Below are positions 1 through 10,031 of a stretch of DNA of 64,000 nt, one piece after another; positions within the stretch are counted from its first letter, which is position 1, and every line of letters starts with the position of its first letter. The DNA is from an uncultured Prevotellaceae bacterium. GTDB taxonomy: Bacteria > Bacteroidota > Bacteroidia > Bacteroidales > Bacteroidaceae. The translations under genes were made by a program, and so were the position numbers. The stretch lies in contig CADAOD010000005.1 in assembly GCA_902789415.1 (NCBI GenBank), positions 39,816 to 103,815 on the forward strand. The letters run 5' to 3'. The notes below the pieces were generated by a model. The model had not been told where the DNA came from. It was given only the letters and a program-made list of their open reading frames with translations, and searched no databases.

Positions 1-44
1 CTTCGGGAAACACCAATCTTACAAAGCCCGATGGCAATTAAAAA

Positions 45-119
45 TGTACGGTTTGTACAATAATGATAGTAAACGAACGATTTTGTAATATGTAAAATAG
101 GCGAAAACATCTACTTTTG
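45..119 (+). promoter_or_regulatory. Promoter region of first susC
   Basis: A TACTTTTG sequence at 112-119 matches the Bacteroidota -7 consensus TAnnTTTG and lies 52 nt before the susC ATG. An inverted repeat TGTAC-N5-GTACA spans 45-59, about 52 nt upstream of the -7 box, and could be an operator. No good -33 TTTG at the usual spacing was seen. No gene is visible in the first 171 bases. Confidence 0.5.
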
Positions 120-171
120 CAGCAAAACCAAATTTTTATTTAAAACTATAAATTCAAAAAATTAACACAGT

Positions 172-3100
172 ATGAAGGACATTGGTCAATCAAGTCTGAA
201 CAACAGCTGGAGCATGCTCCAGAGGTTGATGTTCACAGTTCTGTTTGCGGTGTTTGCTATTGGCGCATTCGCTCAGAACAAAGTAACCGGTACTGTAGTC
301 GATGCTATGGGCGAGCCCATCATCGGCGCAAGTGTCGTTGTTAAGGGAACCAGCAATGGTACCGTTACCGATTTCGACGGTAAGTTCACAGTTGCTAACG
401 CTCCCGCAAAAGGTAACCTTGTTATCAGCTATGTAGGTTATCGTTCACAAACTATCTCGCTTGCAGGTAAGAGCGACATTAAGATTACCCTCGAGGAGGA
501 TAAGCAGTTGCTCGACGAGGTGGTAGTAGTAGGTTATGGTGTTCAGCGTAAGAGCGATGTAACAGGTGCGCTCACACGTGTAGGCGAGAAAGAGCTGAAC
601 GCTAAGCCTGTTAACAATGCATTCGAAGCTCTGCAGGGTAAGGCTGCCGGTGTAGATATCACCACCAGCGAGCGCCCAGGTACCGTTGGTAGCATTGCTA
701 TCCGTGGTCAGCGTTCTATCTCTGCAGAAAGAGGTCCACTTTACGTTGTTGACGGTGTGCCCTTGATGTCATTCAGTCTCGATGCTCTGAACCCTCGTGA
801 TATCGAGGCAATCGACATTCTGAAGGACGCTTCTTCTACCGCTATCTATGGTAGCCGTGGTGCCAACGGTGTTGTTCTGGTAACAACCAAGCGTGGACAG
901 GAAGGTAAGATGCAGGTTAGCTATAACGGATCGCTCACTTTCGAGAAGATTGTAGATAAGAGTCCTGCTATGAGCGCCAGCGATTATATCACATGGCGTC
1001 GTTGGGCTTACTATAATATGAGTCCCGATAAGTACACACCTGGCGATCAGCCTACCATGGAGCAGGATAAGAATTTCTTTGGTGGTGATGAAACCGCTCT
1101 GGCCAACGTGATGAAGGGTTGGGCCAGCGGCACATGGGACGCTTCGAAGGTTACCGATACCGACTGGACCAAGTTTGTAACCCAGACAGGTCTTACCCAG
1201 GAGCACACCATCAGTGCACGTGGTGGTTCGAAGAATCTGACAGGCTTTGTATCGTTCGGTTATCTGCGTAACGAGGGTACCCAGAAGGGACAAACCTATG
1301 AGCGTTACAACTTCTCGGCCAGTGCCGATATAAAGGGTAACAAGTGGTTTAAGGCCGGTGGTTCGTTCAATGCTTCGTATGGCGTTCAGCAGTATGGTTA
1401 CTCTAAGGCTTATGGTACCAGCTCTGGTCCTACCGACCTGTACGGTGCTGCTAAGGCTATCCTGCGCTACACTTTGCCTTACGATGAGGATGGCAACCTG
1501 ATTACACAGCCTGGTGGTTCGACCACTAATACCTATTCTATTATTGATGAGTGGACCAAGAGTACTGATGAGCGTAAGAACTTCCGTCTGTTGGGTAGCT
1601 TCTATGCTCAGATTGACTTCGGGCAGATTTACGAGCCTCTGCAGGGTTTGATGTGGAAGACACAGTTCGGCCCTGAGTTCCGTTACTATCGTAATGGTAA
1701 CTTCCTGGATGCTAACTCTATCAGCCGTGCCGGTGGTAACAACACCGTAAGCCGTAGTGATGGTCAGCAGTTGGCTTGGACATTGGATAATATGCTGATG
1801 TACAACCGTACATTTGGTGAGCATAATGTTGGCGTTACTTTGTTGCAGAGTGCTTCGAAGTATACTCAAGAGAGTAGCAGCATCAGCGAGGAGAATGTGC
1901 CCATTCCTTCGTTCCTTTGGAACAATATGGGTGCTGTTGATGTAACTGACACTAAGTATAAGGTAGGTATCGGTTCGGGCTATACAGGTCATCAGTTGGT
2001 TTCTTATATGGCACGTGTTAACTACTCGTTCATGGATCGTTATCTGCTCACAGCTTCAGCCCGTTGGGATGGTGCTTCGGTGCTGGCCGAGGGTAAGAAG
2101 TGGGATTTCTTCCCATCAATGGCCCTTGGATGGCGCATGGAGCAGGAGGAGTTCATGAAGAACGTTACATGGGTTGACCAGTTGAAGGTACGTTTCGGTG
2201 TGGGTGTTACAGGTAACGCAGCCGTTTCGCCTTATGGAACACTGGGTATCATTAACTCTTACTGGCAGCCATTCAGCACAGGAAACTCTCAGATTCTGGT
2301 TACTAATGAGCCTTATTATTCAAGCAGTCAGGTTCAGATGCCTAACAAGAACCTTGGATGGGAGAAGACCACTCAGTGGAACCTGGGTATCGACTTCAGC
2401 TTCCTGAAGGGCCGCATTGGTGGTACTATCGATTTGTACACCTCTCGTACAAACGATCTGATTCTCGATATGAGTATTCCTTCACTCTCTGGTTATCCTT
2501 CAATGAAGACCAACGTGGGTAAGACAAAGAATAAGGGTATCGAACTTACTTTGAACACTATCCCTGTAATGACTAAGGACTTTACCTGGAACTCTAACCT
2601 GAATCTGGCTTGGCAGAAGGATGAGATTGTTGAGCTGGCAAATGGTAAGGAAGACGATTTGAGTAATGCCTGGTTCATTGGCGAGTCAATCAATATCTAC
2701 TGGGGATACGCCGCCAATGGTCTCTGGCAGGAGAGCGACGCCGCTGAGATGGCTAAGTTTAACGAGAACGGTGAGAAGTTTACTGCAGGTAGCGTTCGTC
2801 CTGTTGACCAGAATGGCGACTACAAGATCAATGCTGAAGATCGTGTTATCTTAGGCAACCGCAACCCACGCTTTACCGCTGGTTGGAGCAACAGCATCAG
2901 CTGGAAGGGCTTTGAGCTCACACTTGATCTGCAGGGTCGTTTCAAGTACATGGTTAGCACTGGTGGCGAGGGTCAGCTGGGTATGTATCAGCAGCGTGAA
3001 ATCAGCTACTGGACACCAAACAATACTGGCGCTGAGTGGCAGAAGCCTGTTTATAGCCAGGCTGGTGGTGACCCATATTCTGGTCTGCTCGGATTCAAGG

Positions 3101-3309
3101 ATGCATCGTTCATCAAGATCCGCAACCTCTCTCTGGGTTATAACTTCAATAAGAAGATGCTGAAGAGCATTGGTTTGAACGGCTTGAAGCTCTATGTTCA
3201 GGGCCGCAACCTTGGTATGCTTTACTCTTCAATCGACTTTATGGATCTCGATACCGGCAAAACCTACTTCAACCGTGGTGTAACTGCTGGTGTGCAGGTT
3301 GATTTCTAA
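172..3309 (+). CDS. SusC/RagA-family TonB-dependent outer-membrane transporter
   Basis: Outer-membrane transporter that imports oligosaccharides together with the SusD lipoprotein encoded 25 nt downstream. Seen: a signal peptide (cleavage near residue 34, AFA-Q), a carboxypeptidase-regulatory-like domain at about 37-110 with VTDFDGKF, the EVVVVGYG motif at about 116-123, a plug domain to about 235, and a long beta-barrel ending in VDF. At 1045 aa it has the normal length for the family. The ATG at 172 is used because it is preceded by a -7 element and gives a complete signal sequence. The nearby HTCS and PL11 lyase suggest a pectic substrate (rhamnogalacturonan-I); that assignment is inferred from context only. 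Confidence 0.95.
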   Translation: MKDIGQSSLNNSWSMLQRLMFTVLFAVFAIGAFAQNKVTGTVVDAMGEPIIGASVVVKGTSNGTVTDFDGKFTVANAPAKGNLVISYVGYRSQTISLAGKSDIKITLEEDKQLLDEVVVVGYGVQRKSDVTGALTRVGEKELNAKPVNNAFEALQGKAAGVDITTSERPGTVGSIAIRGQRSISAERGPLYVVDGVPLMSFSLDALNPRDIEAIDILKDASSTAIYGSRGANGVVLVTTKRGQEGKMQVSYNGSLTFEKIVDKSPAMSASDYITWRRWAYYNMSPDKYTPGDQPTMEQDKNFFGGDETALANVMKGWASGTWDASKVTDTDWTKFVTQTGLTQEHTISARGGSKNLTGFVSFGYLRNEGTQKGQTYERYNFSASADIKGNKWFKAGGSFNASYGVQQYGYSKAYGTSSGPTDLYGAAKAILRYTLPYDEDGNLITQPGGSTTNTYSIIDEWTKSTDERKNFRLLGSFYAQIDFGQIYEPLQGLMWKTQFGPEFRYYRNGNFLDANSISRAGGNNTVSRSDGQQLAWTLDNMLMYNRTFGEHNVGVTLLQSASKYTQESSSISEENVPIPSFLWNNMGAVDVTDTKYKVGIGSGYTGHQLVSYMARVNYSFMDRYLLTASARWDGASVLAEGKKWDFFPSMALGWRMEQEEFMKNVTWVDQLKVRFGVGVTGNAAVSPYGTLGIINSYWQPFSTGNSQILVTNEPYYSSSQVQMPNKNLGWEKTTQWNLGIDFSFLKGRIGGTIDLYTSRTNDLILDMSIPSLSGYPSMKTNVGKTKNKGIELTLNTIPVMTKDFTWNSNLNLAWQKDEIVELANGKEDDLSNAWFIGESINIYWGYAANGLWQESDAAEMAKFNENGEKFTAGSVRPVDQNGDYKINAEDRVILGNRNPRFTAGWSNSISWKGFELTLDLQGRFKYMVSTGGEGQLGMYQQREISYWTPNNTGAEWQKPVYSQAGGDPYSGLLGFKDASFIKIRNLSLGYNFNKKMLKSIGLNGLKLYVQGRNLGMLYSSIDFMDLDTGKTYFNRGVTAGVQVDF

Positions 3310-3334
3310 TCACTAACATTAAGACATTACAATT

Positions 3335-5473
3335 ATGAAATATATCAATAGCAAAATAGTTTGCGGTGCGCTGTCGATGCTTACCCTTCTGGGTACAACT
3401 TCATGTGGTGATAGCTTCCTGGATGAGGATGCTGGACACCTTTATTCGGATGCACTGCTGGAAGACGAGGCTGGTGCCTTGAAAATGGCTGCTGGACTCT
3501 ATTCAAATATCCGTTGGCACTTTGGTTACGAGTGGGCTTACGGTATCACCATTTATGGTTGCGACGAGTTTACCAATGGTGCTGACCTTACTTCTGAGTG
3601 CTGGAACACTTATGATAACCGTTTGAATCCTCAGGACTGTACTACTGCTTTAGGTGCAGCTAATAAGAACTGTCCTGCTGTATCTGCTCTTTGGGATCAG
3701 ATGTACTATGGTATCTCTACTGCCAACCTGATTATCAGCAAGGCCGATAACGTAACTAAGGAGGATTCGCGTAATAAGGCTCTTGGCGAGGCTCACTTCC
3801 TGCGTGGTTACAACTACTATCGTTTGTTCTGCCAGTATGGTGGCGTAGTTCTTGAGACCGAGCCTGCCAATGGTAATGTAAAGAAGCATTTTACACGTGC
3901 TACCGAGGAGGAAACTCTGAACCTGATTATTGAGGATTTCGAGAATGCTTATAAGATGCTGCCAAAGGATAAGTGGCGTGGTAATGGTACTTGGACCAAG
4001 TACACAGCAGCCCACTTCCTGGCTAAGGCCCTGTTGTATCGTCAGAGTGAGCGTTGCGCTTCTTGGGCTTCAAAGTACGACAAGGCAGCCGATTTGAATC
4101 GTGCCATCTCTCTCTGCGACGAGGTGATTGCAGCATGTCCTCTGGCTCCCGACTACTGGGATCTGTATGCTAAGTGGACTGGTGTTGACTGTCCTAACGA
4201 GGGTCTGTCAGAAATCCTGATGGCTGCCGAGCACAATGAGGATAAGACTACTCAGGGACGTTTCGGTAACCGTACCTATAACTACTTCGATCCTCAGTTC
4301 TCTAACTTCTCAGGTGGTTGGGTTCAGCGTGGTCAGTACATCGGTGGTATGGACTTCCAGCGTTGTCGTCCTACCGAGTATGCTTACTCTGTTTACGACA
4401 ATGTGAACGATGCCCGTATGTGGAAGACCTTTAAGACTGTTTATGGTTTGAACCATGCAGCTAAGAAGGACGCTGACGTGATTGCTACCAATGGTATCAC
4501 AGCCGATCAGGTGCCCGATCTGGGCGATGAGGGTATCATCTTCATCCTGAACAAGAAGAGCGACACTCGTTTCGATGGTAATCCTTATGGAACATTCGGT
4601 CGTGGTGGCGATGTACACAACTTTGTTAATCCTCTTACTGGTAAGTGGGTACCCAATGCCTTCGTTACCTTCCAGGATGGTAAGTACGTGCTCAATACCT
4701 ATACTGGTAACCCCTCAGCCTCGAACGTATTCTGCGGTATCAACAAGACTGCCGATGGTAGCCGTACCGCTGAGAAGGGTGATGCTCACCGCGATGTAAT
4801 CATGGCTCGTACAGGTGAAACCTATTTGGTAAAGGCCGAGTGCCAGGTACGTATGGGTAACTACCAGGATGCCATCAACACTGTAAACGTGCTCCGTGCC
4901 CGTGGTCAGTGGAAGAAGGGTGAGGATCGTAGCTACTATACCGATGGTTCGATGGCATTCCTGAAGAACGATGGTGGTATGACCGATAACTCTACAGCTG
5001 CCAACATCACACCAAAGAAAAATAAGGATAAGAGTGGTAAGCAGATTACCTGTGCCGAGGCTTATGCTTTCTCAATGACTCACACCAACACCTATTATCT
5101 CTCAACAGGTATTGCCAAGACTACCGATCCTTCTGATCTGCAGATTAAGAGCTACACTCAGCTGCCTGCCGAGGATGAGGCTATCCTGAAGGAGATTGGT
5201 GCAACAAGCGACTACGACCGTATGCTTAACTTTGTATTCAACGAGCGTACACGTGAGCTGTTAGGTGAGTGGAACCGTTGGGATGAGCTGGCTCGTACAG
5301 GATTGCTGGTTAAGCGTGCTAAGGCTTTCAACCCCGAGGCTGCTCCTAACGTAAAGGATTACCACATGTATCGTCCTATTCCTCAGAAGTTCATCGATAC
5401 TCTGCAGAACGAGGATGGTAGCAACCTGAGCGATGCCGAAAAGAAGGCTTGGCAGAACGAGGGTTATAAATAA
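3335..5473 (+). CDS. SusD/RagB-family nutrient-binding lipoprotein
   Basis: Surface lipoprotein that caps the SusC barrel and binds glycans. Seen: a lipoprotein signal peptide with the lipidated cysteine at residue 24 (GTTSC-GDS), an N-terminal SusD-like region with LGEAHFLRGYNYYRL at about 150, and the C-terminal family motif NERTRELLGEWNRWDEL near residue 640. The length of 712 aa is on the long side for the family. It is cotranscribed with the preceding susC, and an intrinsic terminator follows at 5540. Substrate specificity cannot be read from the sequence; the neighbourhood suggests pectin. Confidence 0.95.
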   Translation: MKYINSKIVCGALSMLTLLGTTSCGDSFLDEDAGHLYSDALLEDEAGALKMAAGLYSNIRWHFGYEWAYGITIYGCDEFTNGADLTSECWNTYDNRLNPQDCTTALGAANKNCPAVSALWDQMYYGISTANLIISKADNVTKEDSRNKALGEAHFLRGYNYYRLFCQYGGVVLETEPANGNVKKHFTRATEEETLNLIIEDFENAYKMLPKDKWRGNGTWTKYTAAHFLAKALLYRQSERCASWASKYDKAADLNRAISLCDEVIAACPLAPDYWDLYAKWTGVDCPNEGLSEILMAAEHNEDKTTQGRFGNRTYNYFDPQFSNFSGGWVQRGQYIGGMDFQRCRPTEYAYSVYDNVNDARMWKTFKTVYGLNHAAKKDADVIATNGITADQVPDLGDEGIIFILNKKSDTRFDGNPYGTFGRGGDVHNFVNPLTGKWVPNAFVTFQDGKYVLNTYTGNPSASNVFCGINKTADGSRTAEKGDAHRDVIMARTGETYLVKAECQVRMGNYQDAINTVNVLRARGQWKKGEDRSYYTDGSMAFLKNDGGMTDNSTAANITPKKNKDKSGKQITCAEAYAFSMTHTNTYYLSTGIAKTTDPSDLQIKSYTQLPAEDEAILKEIGATSDYDRMLNFVFNERTRELLGEWNRWDELARTGLLVKRAKAFNPEAAPNVKDYHMYRPIPQKFIDTLQNEDGSNLSDAEKKAWQNEGYK

Positions 5474-5539
5474 TATCGACTGCATAATTTGATTCATACA
5501 TATTAAATGTTAGCAGTTAAGGTTAGTTGTTTTATTTGA

Positions 5540-5584
5540 AAACCGCCCCGCGAGAAGCGACTCGTTGGGGCGGTTTCTTATTTT
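5540..5584 (+). terminator. Intrinsic terminator of the susC/susD operon
   Basis: The stem AAACCGCCCC (5540-5549) pairs perfectly with GGGGCGGTTT (5567-5576), and a T-rich tail follows. It lies 67 nt after the susD stop and may act in both directions between the converging genes. Confidence 0.85.
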
Positions 5585-5653
5585 ATTTGCAAAAAGTAGC
5601 TTTTTGATATGTGAATACTAACTGCTGTTTATTTGGAAAGAAGCTTTTTGGAA

Positions 5654-5674
5654 GGCGAAAAGTTACTTTTCGCC
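5654..5674 (-). terminator. Hairpin containing the HTCS stop codon
   Basis: GGCGAAAAG and CTTTTCGCC form a perfect 9-bp stem whose 3-nt loop is the stop codon of the HTCS gene (TAA on the - strand). The downstream sequence is only weakly T-rich, so it may be a terminator or an mRNA 3'-end stabiliser. Confidence 0.5.
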
Positions 5675-8600
5675 CTTACCGAATTTGCTGGGGGGTACGC
5701 CGTACTTTTCTTTGAAGCACTTGTAGAAGTAGGTGGGTGATTGGAAACCTACTTTGTAGCTCACTTCGGTTACGTTCAAATCGCCTTCGATAAGCAGTTC
5801 GGCGGCACGTTTCAGTCGCTCGTTCTGCAGATAGCTGTTGGGCGACATACCTGTAAACTCCTTCATCTTACCATAGAACTTGGTGCGTCCCATTTTTAAG
5901 AGTGAGGCGAGGGTATCCACATTAAAGTCGGCATCGCCTAAACGCTGGGCCACGATGGTTTCCATTTTTTCACGGAAACGCTGGTCGGCCTCGTCGGTGA
6001 TGATGGGGACTTTGACATTGACCATTGACGATTGACCATTGACCATTGAGTTTTCATCTGTAGGCTGTATACGACTATACCACTTAATTAATTGGGTGAT
6101 GCGCAGTACCAGCAATTCAAAGTTACAGGGCTTTACCATATAGTCGTCGGCACCAGCCTTGTAACCACGTAGCAGCTGGTCGTCGCCATCCAGGGCTGTA
6201 AGCATAATAATGGGGATGTTCTGGGTAGTTTCGGCAGCACGCAGTTGGCGCACAATCTCAAAGCCGTTTACGTCGGGCAGCATCACATCGCACAGTATCA
6301 GACTTGGTTGCTGAGTGCCGATATCGCTCAGCGCCTTCTGTCCCTCGGTGTAGCTGATGGTACGGAAATAGCGGCCCACACTCTCACGAATCTGGTCGAG
6401 CATATCGGGATCGTCCTCAATGATAGCCACGGTATAGTTCTCGTTAAAGGCCACGGGAGCTAACTCGCGGATATGGTCGGGCGTAGGTTCTGGCTCGTAT
6501 TGGGTATTCACAGCGGTGGCGCCAGCATAGTCGTCGGCACTATACACATCGGCGGTGGCGGGGATGGTAACGATGAAACGCGAACCTCCTTCGGCAGAGA
6601 TACGTTCGTAGGCTAAACGACCTTTATGGAGCAAGGCCGACTGATAAGCGGTGTACAAGCCGATACCCATACCACCTTGCGATACATAGCCGTGCATAAA
6701 GGGCTGGTAGAGTTGTGGTATCTGCAAGTCGCTGATGCCAGGACCGCTATCCTCAACAATCAGCTGCAGTTGCTGCTGATCGTTGGTTAGTTTTGCCTTC
6801 AGACTGATGCTGCCACCCTGTGGGGTGTATTTGATAGCGTTGGAGAGCAGGTTGTACAGGATGGTCTCGATGAGATGCGGGTCGAAGGTCAGGCGATGCT
6901 GATGGGCGAATGGGGTAAACGTAAGCGACTGATCCTTGCGGGCTGCCACCTCGCGGAACTCGTCGCAGGTGGTGCGGGCCAGCTTGATGATGTCGTCCTC
7001 AACCACAGCCAAACGCTGATTACCCGTGTTGATACGGCGGAACTCCATCAGCTGGTTAACCAGTTTGGTAAGACGCAGCGTACCTCTACGCACCGTCTGC
7101 ACGGCCGAGCGCGACACTTGCGGGTCGTTGCCCTTCTGGGTAAGCTTATCCGCTGCACCACTAATGATGGCCAATGGTGTGCGGAACTCGTGGGCGATAT
7201 GGGTGAAGAAGTTCAGGCGGAAGGTGGTGAGCTCCTTTTCCACGCGAATCTGCTGGTCGAGCTCGAAGTTGCGTCGCCATGAACGGTAGAAGTACCAGCA
7301 CAGCACGCCGATGATGAACAGGTAGATGAGCCATGCCCACCAGGTGTTGTACCAAGGCTGGCGTATCACCACTGTGAACACATACTCCTCGCTCCACTGG
7401 TTGTTCTTGTTCAGCGAGCTCAGGTGGAATTTATAGGTGCCTGGTGGTAACCCGTTGTAGCGGGCACTGTTGTCGCTGGTAAGCTGTCGCCAGTCGTTCT
7501 CAATGCCCTCCATGTAATAGCGGTACTGGGTAGAGGCGATGCCGGCATAGTCGAGGTTCGAGAATCCCAGTTCGATCGAGTTCTGGTCGTGAGCGAGAAC
7601 CAGTCGTCGGTCGTTGGTGGTCAGATAGCGAGCCACGCCGTCGATGTTCACCATGGTAATGATGGGTCGTCCGGCTTTTTCGGGTGTGCTGGCATTCAGT
7701 CGCTCAGGTTCCAGAATCATCATGCCATAGGCGGTGCCAAACAGCAGTCGCCCGTCGGGCAGCATGGCTGTACTGTTTTCGCTGTATATGTTGCTTTCGA
7801 GTGTATGTCCGAACTGATACGAGTTCACCTTCCCGTCCTTGCGGATGCAGGTGATACCATTGTCGGTACCAGCCCACACATTGCCTTGTCGGTCGGACGT
7901 GATGCTCAGGATATTGTTGGTAATCAGTCCGTCGTGTGTGGTGTAGCCCTGCTGGATGCTGAACTTGCCGTTCTGGTAGCGGCATTTCTGCAGTCCGCCG
8001 CCGCGTCCGCCCACCCAGATGTTGCCTGCCGAGTCGGGCATCAGGCACGAAATCTCGTCGAAGGGGAAGTCGCCATGCTGGATGTTATGACAGATCAAGT
8101 CGTCGTCGGTGAGCGATTTCTTCATCATGTCGATATGATAAACGCCGTTGTTGGTGGCCAGCCAGTAGCGGTGATGGCTGTCGGCGCGGATGATACGAAT
8201 CAGGCTCTCGTTGTACGAGCGCTTCATCAGGTGCGTGATGTTCAGCAGTCCGTCGGCCTCCAGTCGCACCACAAACAGTCCGTCGCCCCAGGTGGCAATC
8301 CACAGGCGCCCTAAGGGGTCTTCGGTGATGTCGTAGATCTGTGTGGATGGGAAGTCGATGGGTTTGCCATCGAAATACAGTCCACCGCCGCGAGTGCCCA
8401 TCCACTGGTGTCCGCGACTGTCCTTGAAATAGGCATAGACGGCAGCCGGCAGCGAGCTGACGGTGGTGGTTTGCCACGTGGTGGGGTTCACCTCGTAGAG
8501 CATGTTGTCGCGTGTACTCAGCAGCACGCGGCTGCCTCCCGTAAAGTTCACCATGCGCACAAAGTTGCTCCAGTCGCCTTTGCGGTTGGGCTGTGGGTAG

Positions 8601-9880
8601 ATGTAGTCGGCATTGGTTTTGTCGGGTGGCAGGATGCAGGTGAGTCCTGTTGATTCCTCGCTCAGCCAGATGCAGCCGCTACGGTCGATAAGGATATTGT
8701 TCAGATAACTGTTGCCCACGATGGCCCATGGCGATGTGGCCGAGTAGTGCTGCAGGCGGTCGTGCTGGATGTCGTACACAAAGAGCCCGTTGCCGTAGCT
8801 GGCGATGTAGTAGAGTCCGTCGTTACCTTTCTTGATATTATATCGGCGAAAACGCTCCACGGTAGATTTCACGCCTTGCATCAGGTTCAGCACGCGCATG
8901 TCGCCCTGTGCCGGAAACACGTAGAGTATGCCGGTGCTGTTGCTCACAAAGTAGTTGTCGTCGTTGGTCAGTCCTTCCATCAGTGCCCCTCCGCGCACGT
9001 GATACTTCTCGGTGGCAGCCGCCGTGCCCAGCTTGGGGTTCACCATAATCGTCTGGTTGTTGGTCATAATCATCCAGCAGCCGTGCCACTGGAAACTGGC
9101 CGAAACCATATTGATATTGTTCACGTCGGCAGCGATGGGTATGCGTCGCAATTCGCGACCCTGCCCATCGAAGGTATAAACCAGTCCGGTGTTGGTCAGT
9201 GCCAGCATCTGTCGGCCAATCTGTATGCCGCGACGGAAGAAGATGCCCTTGCCGATGGTGCGCGCCTTGCCTTTGGCATCGATGATGGTGATGCCCGATG
9301 AGGTCATGGCCCAGAGCCGTGCCTGCGAGTCTTCGAAGGCATCGTTCACGTGGTTGATGGGCAGTCCGCCGTTAGCCTTGGTATAGTCGGTGCAGCTCAC
9401 GGTTCCGTCGGCGTTACCCTTTACACGGCGCACGCCGCTCTCGTCGTCGAACATCCACACCACGCCCTGCTTGCCGCGGATAAATCGGCGATAGGTGCGT
9501 GCATGGTCGCCCTTGTTGGTAAAGTCGATAAAGCCTCCCGCCTGCAGGTCGTAACAGCAATACACATAGGTGCTGGTGCGCATCCACAGGTGGCGCTTGT
9601 CGTCGTCGGGAAACACGTAGCCCACCACGCCGTGGATAGGGTCGGATTCGGGCCCTAAGTTGTAGATATTATAAAAGTGGTAGCCGTCGTATCGGCACAG
9701 GCCGTTGGCGGCAGCCATCCAGATGTAGCCGTCGGCATCCTGCGTCATGTCGAATATCTGATTGCTGGGCAATCCGTCGGCCGAACTGATGTGGCGACTG
9801 TTGGTTAGAATCTTGTTTTGTGCCGATAGCATGCTGCTGATGCTGAGCAGGCACAGTATGAGGGTTTGTTTGAAGTTCAT
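5663..9880 (-). CDS. Hybrid two-component system regulator (HTCS)
   Basis: One-protein sensor and transcription factor that detects an oligosaccharide in the periplasm and activates PUL genes. Domains in order: signal peptide (1-20), two-component-regulator propeller repeats (about 25-750, recurrent NGL/GLW and D.G.IW motifs), Y_Y_Y domain (about 755-835), one transmembrane helix (about 842-862), HisKA with phospho-acceptor His897 in IAHEFRTP, HATPase, receiver domain with phospho-acceptor Asp1198 in LCDVMLPD and a conserved MLTALD/KPC, and a C-terminal AraC-type HTH (about 1310-1400). It is 1405 aa long. It is transcribed away from the PL11 lyase. A tandem TTGACCA-type repeat is translated in the receiver-HTH linker (about 1277-1290). 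It probably controls the flanking susC/susD and lyase genes. Confidence 0.96.
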   Translation of the reverse strand: MNFKQTLILCLLSISSMLSAQNKILTNSRHISSADGLPSNQIFDMTQDADGYIWMAAANGLCRYDGYHFYNIYNLGPESDPIHGVVGYVFPDDDKRHLWMRTSTYVYCCYDLQAGGFIDFTNKGDHARTYRRFIRGKQGVVWMFDDESGVRRVKGNADGTVSCTDYTKANGGLPINHVNDAFEDSQARLWAMTSSGITIIDAKGKARTIGKGIFFRRGIQIGRQMLALTNTGLVYTFDGQGRELRRIPIAADVNNINMVSASFQWHGCWMIMTNNQTIMVNPKLGTAAATEKYHVRGGALMEGLTNDDNYFVSNSTGILYVFPAQGDMRVLNLMQGVKSTVERFRRYNIKKGNDGLYYIASYGNGLFVYDIQHDRLQHYSATSPWAIVGNSYLNNILIDRSGCIWLSEESTGLTCILPPDKTNADYIYPQPNRKGDWSNFVRMVNFTGGSRVLLSTRDNMLYEVNPTTWQTTTVSSLPAAVYAYFKDSRGHQWMGTRGGGLYFDGKPIDFPSTQIYDITEDPLGRLWIATWGDGLFVVRLEADGLLNITHLMKRSYNESLIRIIRADSHHRYWLATNNGVYHIDMMKKSLTDDDLICHNIQHGDFPFDEISCLMPDSAGNIWVGGRGGGLQKCRYQNGKFSIQQGYTTHDGLITNNILSITSDRQGNVWAGTDNGITCIRKDGKVNSYQFGHTLESNIYSENSTAMLPDGRLLFGTAYGMMILEPERLNASTPEKAGRPIITMVNIDGVARYLTTNDRRLVLAHDQNSIELGFSNLDYAGIASTQYRYYMEGIENDWRQLTSDNSARYNGLPPGTYKFHLSSLNKNNQWSEEYVFTVVIRQPWYNTWWAWLIYLFIIGVLCWYFYRSWRRNFELDQQIRVEKELTTFRLNFFTHIAHEFRTPLAIISGAADKLTQKGNDPQVSRSAVQTVRRGTLRLTKLVNQLMEFRRINTGNQRLAVVEDDIIKLARTTCDEFREVAARKDQSLTFTPFAHQHRLTFDPHLIETILYNLLSNAIKYTPQGGSISLKAKLTNDQQQLQLIVEDSGPGISDLQIPQLYQPFMHGYVSQGGMGIGLYTAYQSALLHKGRLAYERISAEGGSRFIVTIPATADVYSADDYAGATAVNTQYEPEPTPDHIRELAPVAFNENYTVAIIEDDPDMLDQIRESVGRYFRTISYTEGQKALSDIGTQQPSLILCDVMLPDVNGFEIVRQLRAAETTQNIPIIMLTALDGDDQLLRGYKAGADDYMVKPCNFELLVLRITQLIKWYSRIQPTDENSMVNGQSSMVNVKVPIITDEADQRFREKMETIVAQRLGDADFNVDTLASLLKMGRTKFYGKMKEFTGMSPNSYLQNERLKRAAELLIEGDLNVTEVSYKVGFQSPTYFYKCFKEKYGVPPSKFGKGEK
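6013..6050. repeat. Tandem TTGACCA-type repeat inside a gene
   Basis: Four to five degenerate copies of a 10-nt unit (ATTGACCATTGAC type) lie in frame within the HTCS gene and encode the linker between the receiver domain and the HTH. Such units are normally found between genes in these bacteria. Confidence 0.7.
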
Positions 9881-9902
9881 CGTTGTTAGTCGTTATTTGG
9901 CG

Positions 9903-9910
9903 CAAAATTA
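9903..9910 (-). promoter_or_regulatory. -7 element of the HTCS gene
   Basis: TAATTTTG on the - strand matches TAnnTTTG and lies 22 nt before the HTCS ATG (9880). Confidence 0.5.
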
Positions 9911-9934
9911 ACGATTATTTCCGAGAAACGTGCA

Positions 9935-10005
9935 TGTAAAACGTACAAATCTATAGTTTTTCGGATAAAAAGTCGCGTGCACATTATAAATGAGGTGTAA
10001 ATTTG
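9935..10005 (+). promoter_or_regulatory. Promoter of the rhamnogalacturonan lyase gene
   Basis: TAAATTTG at 9998-10005 matches the -7 consensus, 26 nt before the chosen ATG at 10032. A TGTA-N4-GTACAA sequence at 9935-9948 lies 49 nt upstream of the -7 box and resembles the GTACAA-containing repeat at the same distance before the first susC. The position of the -7 box rules out the ATG at 9990. Confidence 0.5.
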
Positions 10006-10031
10006 CAGCAAAAAAGATAATAAAACAAGAT

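Noticed and set aside
769-1992. 407-aa - strand reading frame inside the first susC
   Set aside because: Antisense to a well-conserved SusC; composition follows the codon pattern of the sense gene and no domain is recognisable.
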